Positions 47,926-57,095 of a stretch of 64,000 nucleotides of DNA are shown in pieces; the stretch's first letter is position 1, and every line of letters begins with the position of its first letter. The stretch comes from Oceanospirillaceae bacterium (GTDB lineage: Bacteria; Pseudomonadota; Gammaproteobacteria; Pseudomonadales; Balneatricaceae): assembly GCA_013373085.1 (NCBI GenBank), contig JABXIM010000044.1, positions 62,001-126,000 of the forward strand, given 5' to 3'. The notes beneath the pieces were generated by a model. It was given only the letters and a program-made list of their open reading frames with translations, was not told where the DNA came from and ran no database searches. The position numbers and the translations under genes are program-made.

Positions 47926-48104
47926 AAGCGATATAACAGGCAGGAGAAAAATCAATTTACATTCGATCCCCAGCTTCCAGAATAGATAGACTGGCAACTC
48001 CCGGGGCAGCCACCGTACTGCGGAGCCCCCATCCACCCTCCCGCGCCGCTCCCTGCGCCGCCTGTGGCAGTCACAAGTTCCCATAGCCTTCACGGAGAGA
48101 TCAG

Positions 48105-49040
48105 ATGCTAGACGTACTGGCCACGACAGCGCCCATATTCCTGCTCATCGCGCTTGGTTTGATCGCGGTCAAAACGCAGCTGATGCCCCCGGAGGCGATC
48201 CCGGGACTGGGCCGTTTCGTGCTCTATTTCGCCATGCCCGCGCTCATTGTCACGACCCTGGGCAACATGGCGTTCAGCGAAGTCATCGATCCGCTGTACC
48301 TGCTGATCTACGGTTCAGGGTCGGTGCTCGCTCTGCTGTTCGGCATCGCCGTCAGCAAGACCCTGTTGCGCGACAACCTCACCGGCAGTGGCGTAAAAGG
48401 GATCGGCATGTCGATTTCCAACAGCGCCTTCTTCGGCTACCCGGTATTGCTGCTGGTGTTCGATCACCCGCCGACCAATGCCTTCGCCATGTGCCTGATA
48501 ATCGAGAACATTCTCATCCTGCCGCTGGCGCTGGTGACGATCGAATACAGCATCGGTCGACAGACCGGTACCACCCTGCTGGAAGCCTGGAAAACCGTTA
48601 TCGGACGGGTGGCACGCAACCCCCTGATCATTGCCATCGCAGTCGGCGTGCTGATATCCGCACTGAAACTGGAGCTGCCCACAGTGCTCAGCCAAAGCCT
48701 GGACATGCTGGCGCGAACCGCCGCCAGCGTCGCGCTGTTCGTCGTCGGCGGCTCACTGGCCAGCACCGGCCTGCGCGGCAACCTCGTCGAAATCGGCACA
48801 GTGGCCGCCGGCAAACTGATGATGCACCCGTTGCTGGTCGGTCTGATGGTGCTGGCGATACCCGGACTGGATCCGCAGCTAAAACTCGCCGCGGTGCTGA
48901 TGGCAGCCATGCCGATGATGAGCATCTATCCGATCATCGGCGGCAATTACGGCTACCGCAATCAATGTTCAGGGATGCTGCTGGCGACTACCGTGCTGTC
49001 GTTTGCAACCATCAGCATTACGCTGAGGCTGCTGCTGTAA
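48105..49040 (+). CDS. AEC (auxin efflux carrier) family permease
   Basis: 10-TM-like protein; APIFLLIALGLIAVKTQLMPPEAIPGLGRFVLYFAMPALIVTTL. Confidence 0.85.
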   Translation: MLDVLATTAPIFLLIALGLIAVKTQLMPPEAIPGLGRFVLYFAMPALIVTTLGNMAFSEVIDPLYLLIYGSGSVLALLFGIAVSKTLLRDNLTGSGVKGIGMSISNSAFFGYPVLLLVFDHPPTNAFAMCLIIENILILPLALVTIEYSIGRQTGTTLLEAWKTVIGRVARNPLIIAIAVGVLISALKLELPTVLSQSLDMLARTAASVALFVVGGSLASTGLRGNLVEIGTVAAGKLMMHPLLVGLMVLAIPGLDPQLKLAAVLMAAMPMMSIYPIIGGNYGYRNQCSGMLLATTVLSFATISITLRLLL

Positions 49041-49044
49041 TCAG

Positions 49045-49209
49045 GGAACCTGCGAATAAGTCCCAATGAGGCTCTGGCTTTCAGCGCGGGCCGGAATCGA
49101 GGCGCCGTTTCGATGGCATGCTGGTGGCCTGTCGAGAAGCGGCAACAAAGAGTCCGGTTCGCGCTGCAAGCCCCGCAGGGACCAAATGGGACTTGTTCGC
49201 AGGTTCCTT
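49045..49209. mobile_element. MITE-like element with 21-bp terminal inverted repeats
   Basis: GGAACCTGCGAATAAGTCCCA at 49045..49065; TGGGACTTGTTCGCAGGTTCC at 49189..49209 (one mismatch). Confidence 0.6.
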
Positions 49210-49275
49210 AGTAGTGAGCGGTAGGCAGTAGGCGATACGCCCGGGCGACATAGGCGCCACCCGGTATCGGCAGGT

Positions 49276-49941
49276 TCAGAGCGGCGCTTCCCGCCCCATG
49301 TCAATATGCTTGCTCAGCAACGCCTCTGCCCCCTGCTCATCGTCCTGCATGATCAGGTCGAGAAGTGCCTGGTGATCTGCGATGCTGTCCCGGCCGCGGA
49401 ACGGGCGCTTGGGCAGCGCCAGTACCTGGTAGCGCATGAACAGCTCAATCACCGAGGCGTGATAACGGATCAGCTGGTTGGAGCCGCAGTTCGAGACGAT
49501 TGCCATATGAAACTCGCGGTCGGCCTTCTCCCACTCCTGCGCATGGGCGTTTTCATCCTCCAGCATCTGCCTTTCCGCGCAGGTCAGGCGATAGTGTGCG
49601 CTGAGCAGGCGGGACTTCCAGTCCATGCTGCTGGCGGTGTTGGCCATCGATTTGCGCAACCCCAGGGTTTCCAGCGTCATCCGCAGCTCCACCAACTCGG
49701 CAAGATCGTCCCTGGAAACCGGGTTGACCCGGAATCCCTTCTGGTCCTCGAAGGCGACAAAACCGTCTGAAACCAGCCGCATCAGCGTCTCCCGCAGGGT
49801 GTTGACGCTGACCCCGTAACGGGCTCGCAGCTCGTTGAGCTTGAGCTTCTGACCCGGCTTCAGGATACCGGAGACGATATCGTTGCGGAGGCTCTCGTAG
49901 GCGGTCTGTCCGACCAGCTTGCGGTCTATGGCGATACTCAT
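49276..49941 (-). CDS. GntR-family transcriptional regulator (FCD-type)
   Basis: AYESLRNDIVSGILKPGQKLKLNELRARYGVSVNTLRETLMRLVSDGFV. Confidence 0.9.
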   Translation of the reverse strand: MSIAIDRKLVGQTAYESLRNDIVSGILKPGQKLKLNELRARYGVSVNTLRETLMRLVSDGFVAFEDQKGFRVNPVSRDDLAELVELRMTLETLGLRKSMANTASSMDWKSRLLSAHYRLTCAERQMLEDENAHAQEWEKADREFHMAIVSNCGSNQLIRYHASVIELFMRYQVLALPKRPFRGRDSIADHQALLDLIMQDDEQGAEALLSKHIDMGREAPL

Positions 49942-50087
49942 GCGCGGACTCGAAAGTATAGGCTTATAGGCGTTTGACCCAATATTACATCAATACCGGG
50001 ATGGCGCGGTAACGGCACTGGACGCGGGACAGGTGCAGCCGGCACGAAAGCCGACTGGCCGGATGCACGCAGCCAGCGCCGAAACGA

Positions 50088-50942
50088 TCAGTCGATAAGC
50101 GTACTGCTGATATCAAACTGCTGCTTGAAACGCTGCACCACCGGGGCCGGATCCTCGACCTTGACGTCGGTGAAGATCTCGAACGCATCGAGCCCCTGGT
50201 AGATGAACAGGTCGAAGCCGGAGACGATGCTCAGTCCCTGGCGGTGCGCCTGGACCAGGAACTCGGTATCGAGCGGGGTATAGACGGCGTCGAAGGCCCA
50301 GCGTTGACCACCGATCAGCATTGCCGGTATCGGGCAGCCCGGCGTCTTGTAATGCCCCACCGGCGTACAGTTTACCAGGCCATCCGCGGAACGGACCGCA
50401 TCCGCCAGGTTCGCCTGGTCGACGGCGGTGGCGTTGAACCCCACCGTGTTCATCGCGTCTGCCAGCGAACGGGCACTGTCGGCATTGAGGTCGAAGATCG
50501 CCACTTCGCTCGCCCCCAGCTCGAACAGCGCAAAGGCAATGGCGCGGCCGACACCGCCCGCCCCGATCAGCAATACACGCCCGGCCGGCTGCTCGCCGAC
50601 CCGACCGCGGTAGCCGCGGATGAATCCGGTGTAATCGGTATTGAAGGCGCGGACCATCTCGTCCAGTGCCAGGGTATTGGTCGAGCCCACCAGGTCGACC
50701 GCACCATTGACGCTGCCGGCGCTGGCGACGGCAATCTGCTTGTAGGGGAAGGTCACATTGGTACCGCGATAGCCCTGGTCACGCAAAAACGCCAGGGTTT
50801 CCGCGAACGCCTTGGGACTGGCGTCTTTGGGCTCGTGCAATTCGTAACTGAGCGGGAGACCGTAGATCTCGCCCAGCATCCGGTGTAACGAAGGTGCGCG
50901 CGATTGCTGGATTGACTGGCCGATTAGCCCGAGCTTCAACAT
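50088..50942 (-). CDS. Shikimate (quinate/shikimate) dehydrogenase
   Basis: LGLIGQSIQQSRAPSLHRMLGEIYGL; GTNVTFPYKQ; LLIGAGGVGRAIAFALFELGA; start MLKLGLIG at 50942. Confidence 0.9.
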   Translation of the reverse strand: MLKLGLIGQSIQQSRAPSLHRMLGEIYGLPLSYELHEPKDASPKAFAETLAFLRDQGYRGTNVTFPYKQIAVASAGSVNGAVDLVGSTNTLALDEMVRAFNTDYTGFIRGYRGRVGEQPAGRVLLIGAGGVGRAIAFALFELGASEVAIFDLNADSARSLADAMNTVGFNATAVDQANLADAVRSADGLVNCTPVGHYKTPGCPIPAMLIGGQRWAFDAVYTPLDTEFLVQAHRQGLSIVSGFDLFIYQGLDAFEIFTDVKVEDPAPVVQRFKQQFDISSTLID

Positions 50943-51483
50943 TGTTATTCTCCGCAAGACTCGCCGCCGCCGGTAGGCCCATCCTGATCCCCGGCCGCCT
51001 GAAACTGGTAACGCTCAAGCCCGCCGACCGGCATCCTGCCTGACCAACGCAGTCGCGTCATTTTGGCCGATACTAATTACATCAACCCGAATTAGTCAAT
51101 ATATATGGTGTTTTAAAAAATATAGGACATTTGCATCGAACAGCTTTCGGGATACCTGACGAGCGCGCGCAGCCATACCTTGCCCCAGTGTCTATGCTTG
51201 ACGATATACCCGGTAACCTGGGCCGCCAGGTCGATATACGCCCCGGCGTGATCAACAAATGACCAATAAAATCAACATACATACCCAAATCGATATACAA
51301 AAAGAACAAAAGCTCACTTTTCATACCGATTTCATTGATACAAAGTGTATACCCAAGTCAGGGTCAGGACCGGTGGTTGCGGTAAGCCCATCAGACTCGA
51401 GCCGCTATACCGGTGTGTACATCGACACGACCGGGGCATTGGGCTGAATGACTCAAAAAATATAGGATATTTTTGCTTTAACC

Positions 51484-51513
51484 CAATACTATTGACCATA
51501 GTCAATAGTATTG
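51484..51513. promoter_or_regulatory. Perfect 13-bp inverted repeat, candidate operator
   Basis: CAATACTATTGAC-cata-GTCAATAGTATTG, about 100 bp upstream of the DctP start. Confidence 0.6.
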
Positions 51514-51616
51514 TTAGCCTCCAAGCATCGACTGACTATCGCATACTGTCGATGCGGCTGAACTTACAATAACCGACCAGCTGAGCGGCCCCCCGTCGCC
51601 CGATGGAGATATAAAA

Positions 51617-52636
51617 ATGAAGCGACCGACAACAAAAATCGCCCTTGCCCTTGCCACCGTAGCCACCGCGTTCTGCCTGCAGAGCCAGGCAGCCGACCTG
51701 GAGCTGACACTGGGCCACGTCGATCCCCAGGAATGGACCACCTCCAAGAAAGGCGCCGCGGCCAAGGTCTTCAAGGATCTGGTCGAAGGCCAGAGTGGTG
51801 GCCGTATCGCCGTGAACGTCTACCCGGCGGGCCAGCTCGGCGGCGAAACCGACCTGCTGCAGTCGGCCCAGGACGGCACCCTGAGCATGGCGATGGTGTC
51901 CGGTCCCTTCTCCCAGCTTTGCCCGGAAGCGGCCGTGCTCGATATTCCCTACCTGTTTCCGTCTGCTCCGGTCGCCTGGGAAGTACTCGACGGCCAGTTC
52001 GGCAAGGATCTGAGCCAGCACTGCCTGGAAAAGACCGGCCTGCGTACCCTCGCCTACGGTGAAACCGGTTTCCGCAACTTCACCAACTCCAAGCGCGCTG
52101 TCGCTGAGCCCAAGGACCTGGAAGGCCTGAAAATCCGCGTCATGACCACGCCGCTGTACGTGGAGATGGTCAAGTCGCTGGGCGGCGAGCCGACCCCGAT
52201 TTCCTGGCCGGAAGTGCCATCAGCACTGGCCACCGGCGTCGTCGACGGCCAGGAGAACCCGATCAGCGTGATCTACGGCAACAAGTTCTACGAGATGCAG
52301 AAGTACCTGACACTCGACGGTCATGTCTACGGTACTGATTTCCTGGTCATCAACGAAGACCTGTACCAGGGCCTTAGCGACGACGACAAGCGCCTGATCG
52401 ACAATGCCGCCAAGACCGCGGGACTGGTCGGCCGCGCCATTCAGCAGGTCAACTCGGCCGAGGGCCTGTCCAAGCTTGCCGAGGCCGGCATGGAAGTCAC
52501 CACCCCGTCGCCCGAACAGCTGGCCAAGTTCCAGTCCACCGCTCAGCCCGCGGTTATCGAATGGCTGAAGGGTCAGCTTGATCCGGCCTGGATCAGCAAA
52601 GCCCAGGACGCCGTCAAGGCCGCCCAGGCGAACTGA
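51617..52636 (+). CDS. dctP: TRAP transporter DctP-family solute-binding protein
   Basis: Signal peptide, DLELTLGHVDPQEWTTSKKGAAAKVFKDLVEGQSGGRIAVNVYPAGQLGGETDLL; LKIRVMTTPLYVEMVKSLGGEPTPISWPEV. Confidence 0.92.
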   Translation: MKRPTTKIALALATVATAFCLQSQAADLELTLGHVDPQEWTTSKKGAAAKVFKDLVEGQSGGRIAVNVYPAGQLGGETDLLQSAQDGTLSMAMVSGPFSQLCPEAAVLDIPYLFPSAPVAWEVLDGQFGKDLSQHCLEKTGLRTLAYGETGFRNFTNSKRAVAEPKDLEGLKIRVMTTPLYVEMVKSLGGEPTPISWPEVPSALATGVVDGQENPISVIYGNKFYEMQKYLTLDGHVYGTDFLVINEDLYQGLSDDDKRLIDNAAKTAGLVGRAIQQVNSAEGLSKLAEAGMEVTTPSPEQLAKFQSTAQPAVIEWLKGQLDPAWISKAQDAVKAAQAN

Positions 52637-52654
52637 CCGCACGGTATCGACGCA

Positions 52655-52682
52655 AGCGCCGGAAGCCAGGTCTCCCGGCGCT
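52655..52682 (+). other. GC-rich hairpin between DctP and DctQ genes
   Basis: AGCGCCGG ... CCGGCGCT, 8-bp arms. Confidence 0.5.
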
Positions 52683-52712
52683 ACCCGCCCTCCTGTCACC
52701 TGGATTGCGCCC

Positions 52713-53195
52713 ATGAAACTTCTCTACAAGAAAGTCCTGTCCTGGCTGACAGGCGGCTCCCTGTTCATTGTCTTTGCGGTGGTGCTGGTCAGCAGCCTCA
52801 GCCGCTATGCGTTGAACGCACCGATTCAGTGGAGTGAGGAGATCGCCAAGTACGCGATGATTTACGGCGCCATGTTCGGCACCATCCTCTGCTATCTCGA
52901 GGGACTTCATATCAAATTCGGCTTTATCGAAGATGCGGTTCCGGCCTCCGTGCGGCGTGTCTTCGAGGTGCTTATCGATTTCATCACGCTCGGTTGCGGC
53001 GTGGTGCTGGTCTGGTCCGGCTACCTGTTCGTGATGAAGCGCGGCGGCATCGTCGCCACCGGTACCGGCCTGCCGATGTCCTATTTCCAGGCCGCCATGG
53101 TCGTTGGCGGCGTCGGCCTGGCGCTTGCCGCAGTGATCAAGCTGCTGGAACGGCTGAACCGTCAGCCGCAGACACAACCCCAGCGGAGCGAGTAA
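52713..53195 (+). CDS. dctQ: TRAP transporter small permease (DctQ)
   Basis: 4-TM protein starting MKLLYKKVLSWLTGGSLFIVFAVVLVSSLSRYALNAPIQWSEEIAKYAMIYGAM. Confidence 0.9.
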   Translation: MKLLYKKVLSWLTGGSLFIVFAVVLVSSLSRYALNAPIQWSEEIAKYAMIYGAMFGTILCYLEGLHIKFGFIEDAVPASVRRVFEVLIDFITLGCGVVLVWSGYLFVMKRGGIVATGTGLPMSYFQAAMVVGGVGLALAAVIKLLERLNRQPQTQPQRSE

Positions 53196-53199
53196 CCTC

Positions 53200-54468
53200 A
53201 TGGTTGGTTTTCTGACATTATTCGTGCTGCTCGCGATCGGCAGCCCGATTGCATTCGCGATTCTGCTGGCGATCGTCAGCTACCTCGGCCAGACGCCGTT
53301 TTCCATGAGCCTGGTCAGCCAGCGCATTTTTGCCGGCATGGACTCGTTCGCCATCCTGGCGATTCCGCTGTTCGTTCTCGCCGGAGAACTGATGAACGAG
53401 AGCGGCATCACCGGCCGCATCATCAAGTTCGCCAATGCCCTGGTGGGCCATATGAAGGCCGGCCTGGCGCAGGTGAATATCTGGGCATCGGTGATTTTCG
53501 CCGGCCTGTCGGGTTCCGCCGTCGCCGACACCTCGGCGCTCGGCCGCATCTTCATCCCGGAAATGGAAAAGGATGGCTACCCGCGCGATTTCGCCGCCGC
53601 CCTGACCGCCGCGTCATCGGTCATCGGCCCGATGATTCCGCCGAGCATCCCGGTCATCATCTACGCCCTGATCACCAGCGGCGTATCGGTACCGGCACTG
53701 TTCCTGGCCGGGGTGGCGCCGGGCATCCTGCTGGCGATCGGCCTGTCGGTCTATGTCCGCTACTATGCCGGCCACTACGCCCCGCTGCAGCGCAAGTTGT
53801 CGGCCCGGGAACGCTTCAAGGCCTTTGTCGATGCCTGGATACCGCTGTTCATGCCGGTGTTCATCGTCGGCTCCATCCTGACCGGTGTCGTCACGCCGAC
53901 AGAAGCCGCAGCGCTGGCCGCCGGCTATGCCCTGGTTGCCGGCATGTTCATCCTGCGCAGCCTCAAGCTGCACCAGTTGCCGAAGATTTTCGTGCGCGCC
54001 ATGCGCGACTCGTCGATCATCCTGATCATTATTGCGGTGGTCGCCGCGGCCAACTGGCTGCTGACCTTCTCGCGCGTACCGCAGAACATCAGCGCACTGG
54101 TGCTGGACCAGATCTCGAGCCCCTGGGCCTTCCTGCTGCTGGTCAACGGCATCCTGCTCATCGTCGGCCTGTTCCTCGAGGGGATCGCGGCGATGCTGAT
54201 CCTGCTGCCGATCCTGCATCCGATTGCCATGAGCCTGGGTATCGATCCGACCCACTTCGGCATCGTGGTGATCTTCAACCTGATGATCGGTCTGGTCACG
54301 CCGCCGATGGGCATCTGTCTGTTCGTTTCGAACTCCATCGCCAATGTTGGCATGGGCGCCATATCCCGGCGTATCATGCCGCTGTTTCTGGTGGAGCTGG
54401 TGGTACTGGCGATCATTACCTTCATCCCGCAGACAGTAACCTTCCTGCCACGCCTGTTCGGCTACTGA
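53200..54468 (+). CDS. dctM: TRAP transporter large permease (DctM)
   Basis: SPIAFAILLAIVSYL; FAGLSGSAVADTSALGRIFIPEMEKDGYPRDFAAALTAASSVIGPMIPPSIPVIIYA. Confidence 0.93.
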   Translation: MVGFLTLFVLLAIGSPIAFAILLAIVSYLGQTPFSMSLVSQRIFAGMDSFAILAIPLFVLAGELMNESGITGRIIKFANALVGHMKAGLAQVNIWASVIFAGLSGSAVADTSALGRIFIPEMEKDGYPRDFAAALTAASSVIGPMIPPSIPVIIYALITSGVSVPALFLAGVAPGILLAIGLSVYVRYYAGHYAPLQRKLSARERFKAFVDAWIPLFMPVFIVGSILTGVVTPTEAAALAAGYALVAGMFILRSLKLHQLPKIFVRAMRDSSIILIIIAVVAAANWLLTFSRVPQNISALVLDQISSPWAFLLLVNGILLIVGLFLEGIAAMLILLPILHPIAMSLGIDPTHFGIVVIFNLMIGLVTPPMGICLFVSNSIANVGMGAISRRIMPLFLVELVVLAIITFIPQTVTFLPRLFGY

Positions 54469-54588
54469 CAGGACGCGCGCATGCGGACAGGATCCGCATG
54501 CGCCTCTTGCCTGATCTGGGAAGTAATCCAAGGTTCAAGACCGGTCGCGTTTGCAGGGCCCGGTCGATAACAACAGGGAAGCGAGCTG

Positions 54589-55026
54589 ATGTCGCACGTA
54601 ATTTATGTTCTGAACGGCCCCAACCTCAACCTGCTGGGCACCCGGCAGCCGGAGGTATACGGCTACGAAACCCTGGCCGACGTCGAATCCATGATGGTGG
54701 ACAAGGCGCAGGAGCTGGGCCTGACGATCGAGTTTTTCCAGAGCAACCACGAAGGCGCCATCGTCGACAAGATCCACGAAGCACGCGAAAAGGCCGCCGG
54801 CATCATCATCAACCCGGCCGCCTACACCCACACCTCGGTCGCCATTCTCGATGCGCTCAATGCCTTCGACGCACCGGTGGTGGAAGTGCATCTGTCCAAC
54901 GTGCACAAGCGCGAATCCTTCCGCCACCACTCCTACGTTTCGCTGCGGGCCGACGGGGTCATTGCCGGTCTCGGCACCCGCGGATACGTGGCGGCACTGG
55001 ATTACCTGGCGCACCGGCTCGGATAA
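54589..55026 (+). CDS. aroQ: Type II 3-dehydroquinate dehydratase
   Basis: [74 protein letters not shown]. Confidence 0.95.
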   Translation: MSHVIYVLNGPNLNLLGTRQPEVYGYETLADVESMMVDKAQELGLTIEFFQSNHEGAIVDKIHEAREKAAGIIINPAAYTHTSVAILDALNAFDAPVVEVHLSNVHKRESFRHHSYVSLRADGVIAGLGTRGYVAALDYLAHRLG

Positions 55027-55066
55027 AGCTTTCTCCGAAAGCACCGAACCGAATAAGTAACCGTTC

Positions 55067-55110
55067 ACCCCGGCACCCTCTTTGTTTCGAGCGGGGTTGC
55101 CGGGCTTTTT
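55067..55110 (+). terminator. Putative intrinsic terminator after aroQ
   Basis: Imperfect stem CCCGGCACCC ... GGGTTGCCGGG followed by CTTTTTC. Confidence 0.65.
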
Positions 55111-55247
55111 CGTTTCCGCGGTGCGGCAGGCACAGGCGTCGTCCCTGTCCTCCGCCCCGGGCCGCGAAGTGCCTATACTCAAGACTGCACCGCACGCCAG
55201 TCCCGGCATGCAGGGACTGCAACCGATCAGCAGAGAGCGTTTTACTC

Positions 55248-56057
55248 ATGTCAAACCGCCCGTCAGCGACCGACAACCGCCCCGGGGCCATCAGCATCGA
55301 ATTCGTCGAATTTGCCGCACCCGACCCGGCCCCCCTCGCGGCACTGTTTGAACACTTGGGTTTCCGGGCCGCCGCCCGGCACCGCAGCAAGGATGTCACC
55401 CTGTACCAGCAGGGCGAGATCAACTTCATCATCAACGCCACGCCCGGCAGCTTTGCCCAGGGCTTCGCCGCCCAGCACGGCCCCTCGATCTGCGCCCTGG
55501 CACTGCGCGTGCCGGACGCCACCCGGGCCTACCAGCAGCTGCTCGACCAGGGCGCCTGGGAAGCGACGACCTCCGCCGGTGCGATGGAGCTGAACATCCC
55601 CGCGATCGAAAGTATCGGCGGTACCCAGGTCTACCTGGTCGACCGCTTTGGCGAGGACCTCAGCATTTACGATGTCGACTTCCACCCGCTGCAAAGCGAT
55701 CGCCCCGAGCAGCCGGAGCTGCAGCGGCTATCGAGCCTGGTGCTGTCGGTCTGTGCCGGTCGCGGTGACGAGTGGCGGGATTTCTTCTGCCGCCTGTTCG
55801 GTTTCGAGGCGATCGACGCCTGCAATCTGAAAAGCCCGGACGGCAGTTTCCAGCTGGAAATCCGGGAAGGGACCGCGGCGGGACTCGACCTTACCGACGA
55901 GGGCATCGGCGCGTTACGGCTGACCAGCGCGGATCCGGCGCGTCTGTGCCATCGCCTGAAGCAAGCGGGTATCGACCCGATTCCGGCCGGCGACGGTGAC
56001 ATTCAATTGAAGCTACCGGTGGCAAACGCCGCTTTCGACCTGATAATCGGCCACTAA
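55248..56057 (+). CDS. Stand-alone HPPD-like VOC protein, paralogous to the C-terminal half of 44904..46748
   Basis: ISIEFVEFAAPDPAPLAALFEHLGFRAAARHRSKDVTLYQQGEINFIIN vs VEFIEFAVEGESGEELIGLLQRLGFRETHRHRSKNVSLMRQGDINLVLN. True start MSNRPSATDNRPG at 55248. Confidence 0.82.
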   Translation: MSNRPSATDNRPGAISIEFVEFAAPDPAPLAALFEHLGFRAAARHRSKDVTLYQQGEINFIINATPGSFAQGFAAQHGPSICALALRVPDATRAYQQLLDQGAWEATTSAGAMELNIPAIESIGGTQVYLVDRFGEDLSIYDVDFHPLQSDRPEQPELQRLSSLVLSVCAGRGDEWRDFFCRLFGFEAIDACNLKSPDGSFQLEIREGTAAGLDLTDEGIGALRLTSADPARLCHRLKQAGIDPIPAGDGDIQLKLPVANAAFDLIIGH

Positions 56058-56085
56058 CCGAGCGTATCGCAGGACCCACGACACG

Positions 56086-56922
56086 ATGACAGTCCCCCAC
56101 TTTGCCATCAGCAGCCTGAGCCTGACCGGCTCCCTGGAACAGAAACTCGCCGCCATCGCCGACGCCGGATTCGACGCCATCGAACTGGGCGCGCTGGATC
56201 TTTCGGGCTCTTCGAGCGGGGTCGGCGGCGCGATCGAATGCATCCGCAACAGCGGCCTGCGCATCAGCGCGCTGCAGGAAATCAAGGATTTCGGCGGTCA
56301 TTCCGGCCGCATCCTCGCGTACAAGCTCGAGCTGGCCAAGTCCTATCTGCGGCAGATGGAGCGACTCGGCTGCCGTCAGCTGATCGTGACGCCCGCCACC
56401 TCGGCCCATGCTTCGCCGGATCTCGATCGCACCGCGGAGGACCTGCGCATTCTCGCCACCCTCGCCACGCCGCTCGGCATCCGCATCGGCTTCAAGCCGC
56501 TGTCCTGGGCACCGTCGGTTTACACCGTCCGCCAGGCCTGGGAGGCCATCGAACGGGCCGGCAACCCCAACCTCAACCTCGTGGTCGACAGTTTCCACCT
56601 TGTCGCCCGGGCAGAGAGCCCCGAGGACCTGATGGACATACCGGTCTCGCGTATCGGACTGGTTCAGCTGTCGGACGTCGCGATGAGCGCCTTCCCGGCG
56701 CTGGAAGACCAGATTGATATCGCCCGTCACTATCGCCTCTATCCCGGAGAAGGCAGCCACGGCGGCGAAATCCGCGACCTGGTGCGCTTTTTCCGCGATA
56801 CCGGCTACGCCGGCGACTATGTCTTCGATGTCTATAACGACAAGTATCTGGCGCTGTCCCCCGCCGAGGCGCTGCAGCACGCCGTGCGCTCGCGGCAGTG
56901 GCTTCTGGACGGTCTCGACTGA
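56086..56922 (+). CDS. Stand-alone sugar-phosphate isomerase/dehydroshikimate dehydratase-like TIM barrel
   Basis: GSLEQKLAAIADAGFDAIELGALDL...NLVVDSFHLVAR...FDVYNDKYLALSPAEALQHAVRSRQWL; similar to the N-terminal half of the fused protein. Confidence 0.82.
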   Translation: MTVPHFAISSLSLTGSLEQKLAAIADAGFDAIELGALDLSGSSSGVGGAIECIRNSGLRISALQEIKDFGGHSGRILAYKLELAKSYLRQMERLGCRQLIVTPATSAHASPDLDRTAEDLRILATLATPLGIRIGFKPLSWAPSVYTVRQAWEAIERAGNPNLNLVVDSFHLVARAESPEDLMDIPVSRIGLVQLSDVAMSAFPALEDQIDIARHYRLYPGEGSHGGEIRDLVRFFRDTGYAGDYVFDVYNDKYLALSPAEALQHAVRSRQWLLDGLD

Positions 56923-57095
56923 GGCGGTCCCTGCTGTCCGACGGGCTTGTATCACAACCGGTAACGAGGTATTTCGAGTCAGGCTTGATAAAACCAGGCC
57001 GGTAAGGAGCGCGCTCATCCTCAAATCGCTCGCCGAGCCTGGACCGGTACCTGCTTTGACGAGATACCGCGACGCACGCCGATGCCGGGAAAGGT

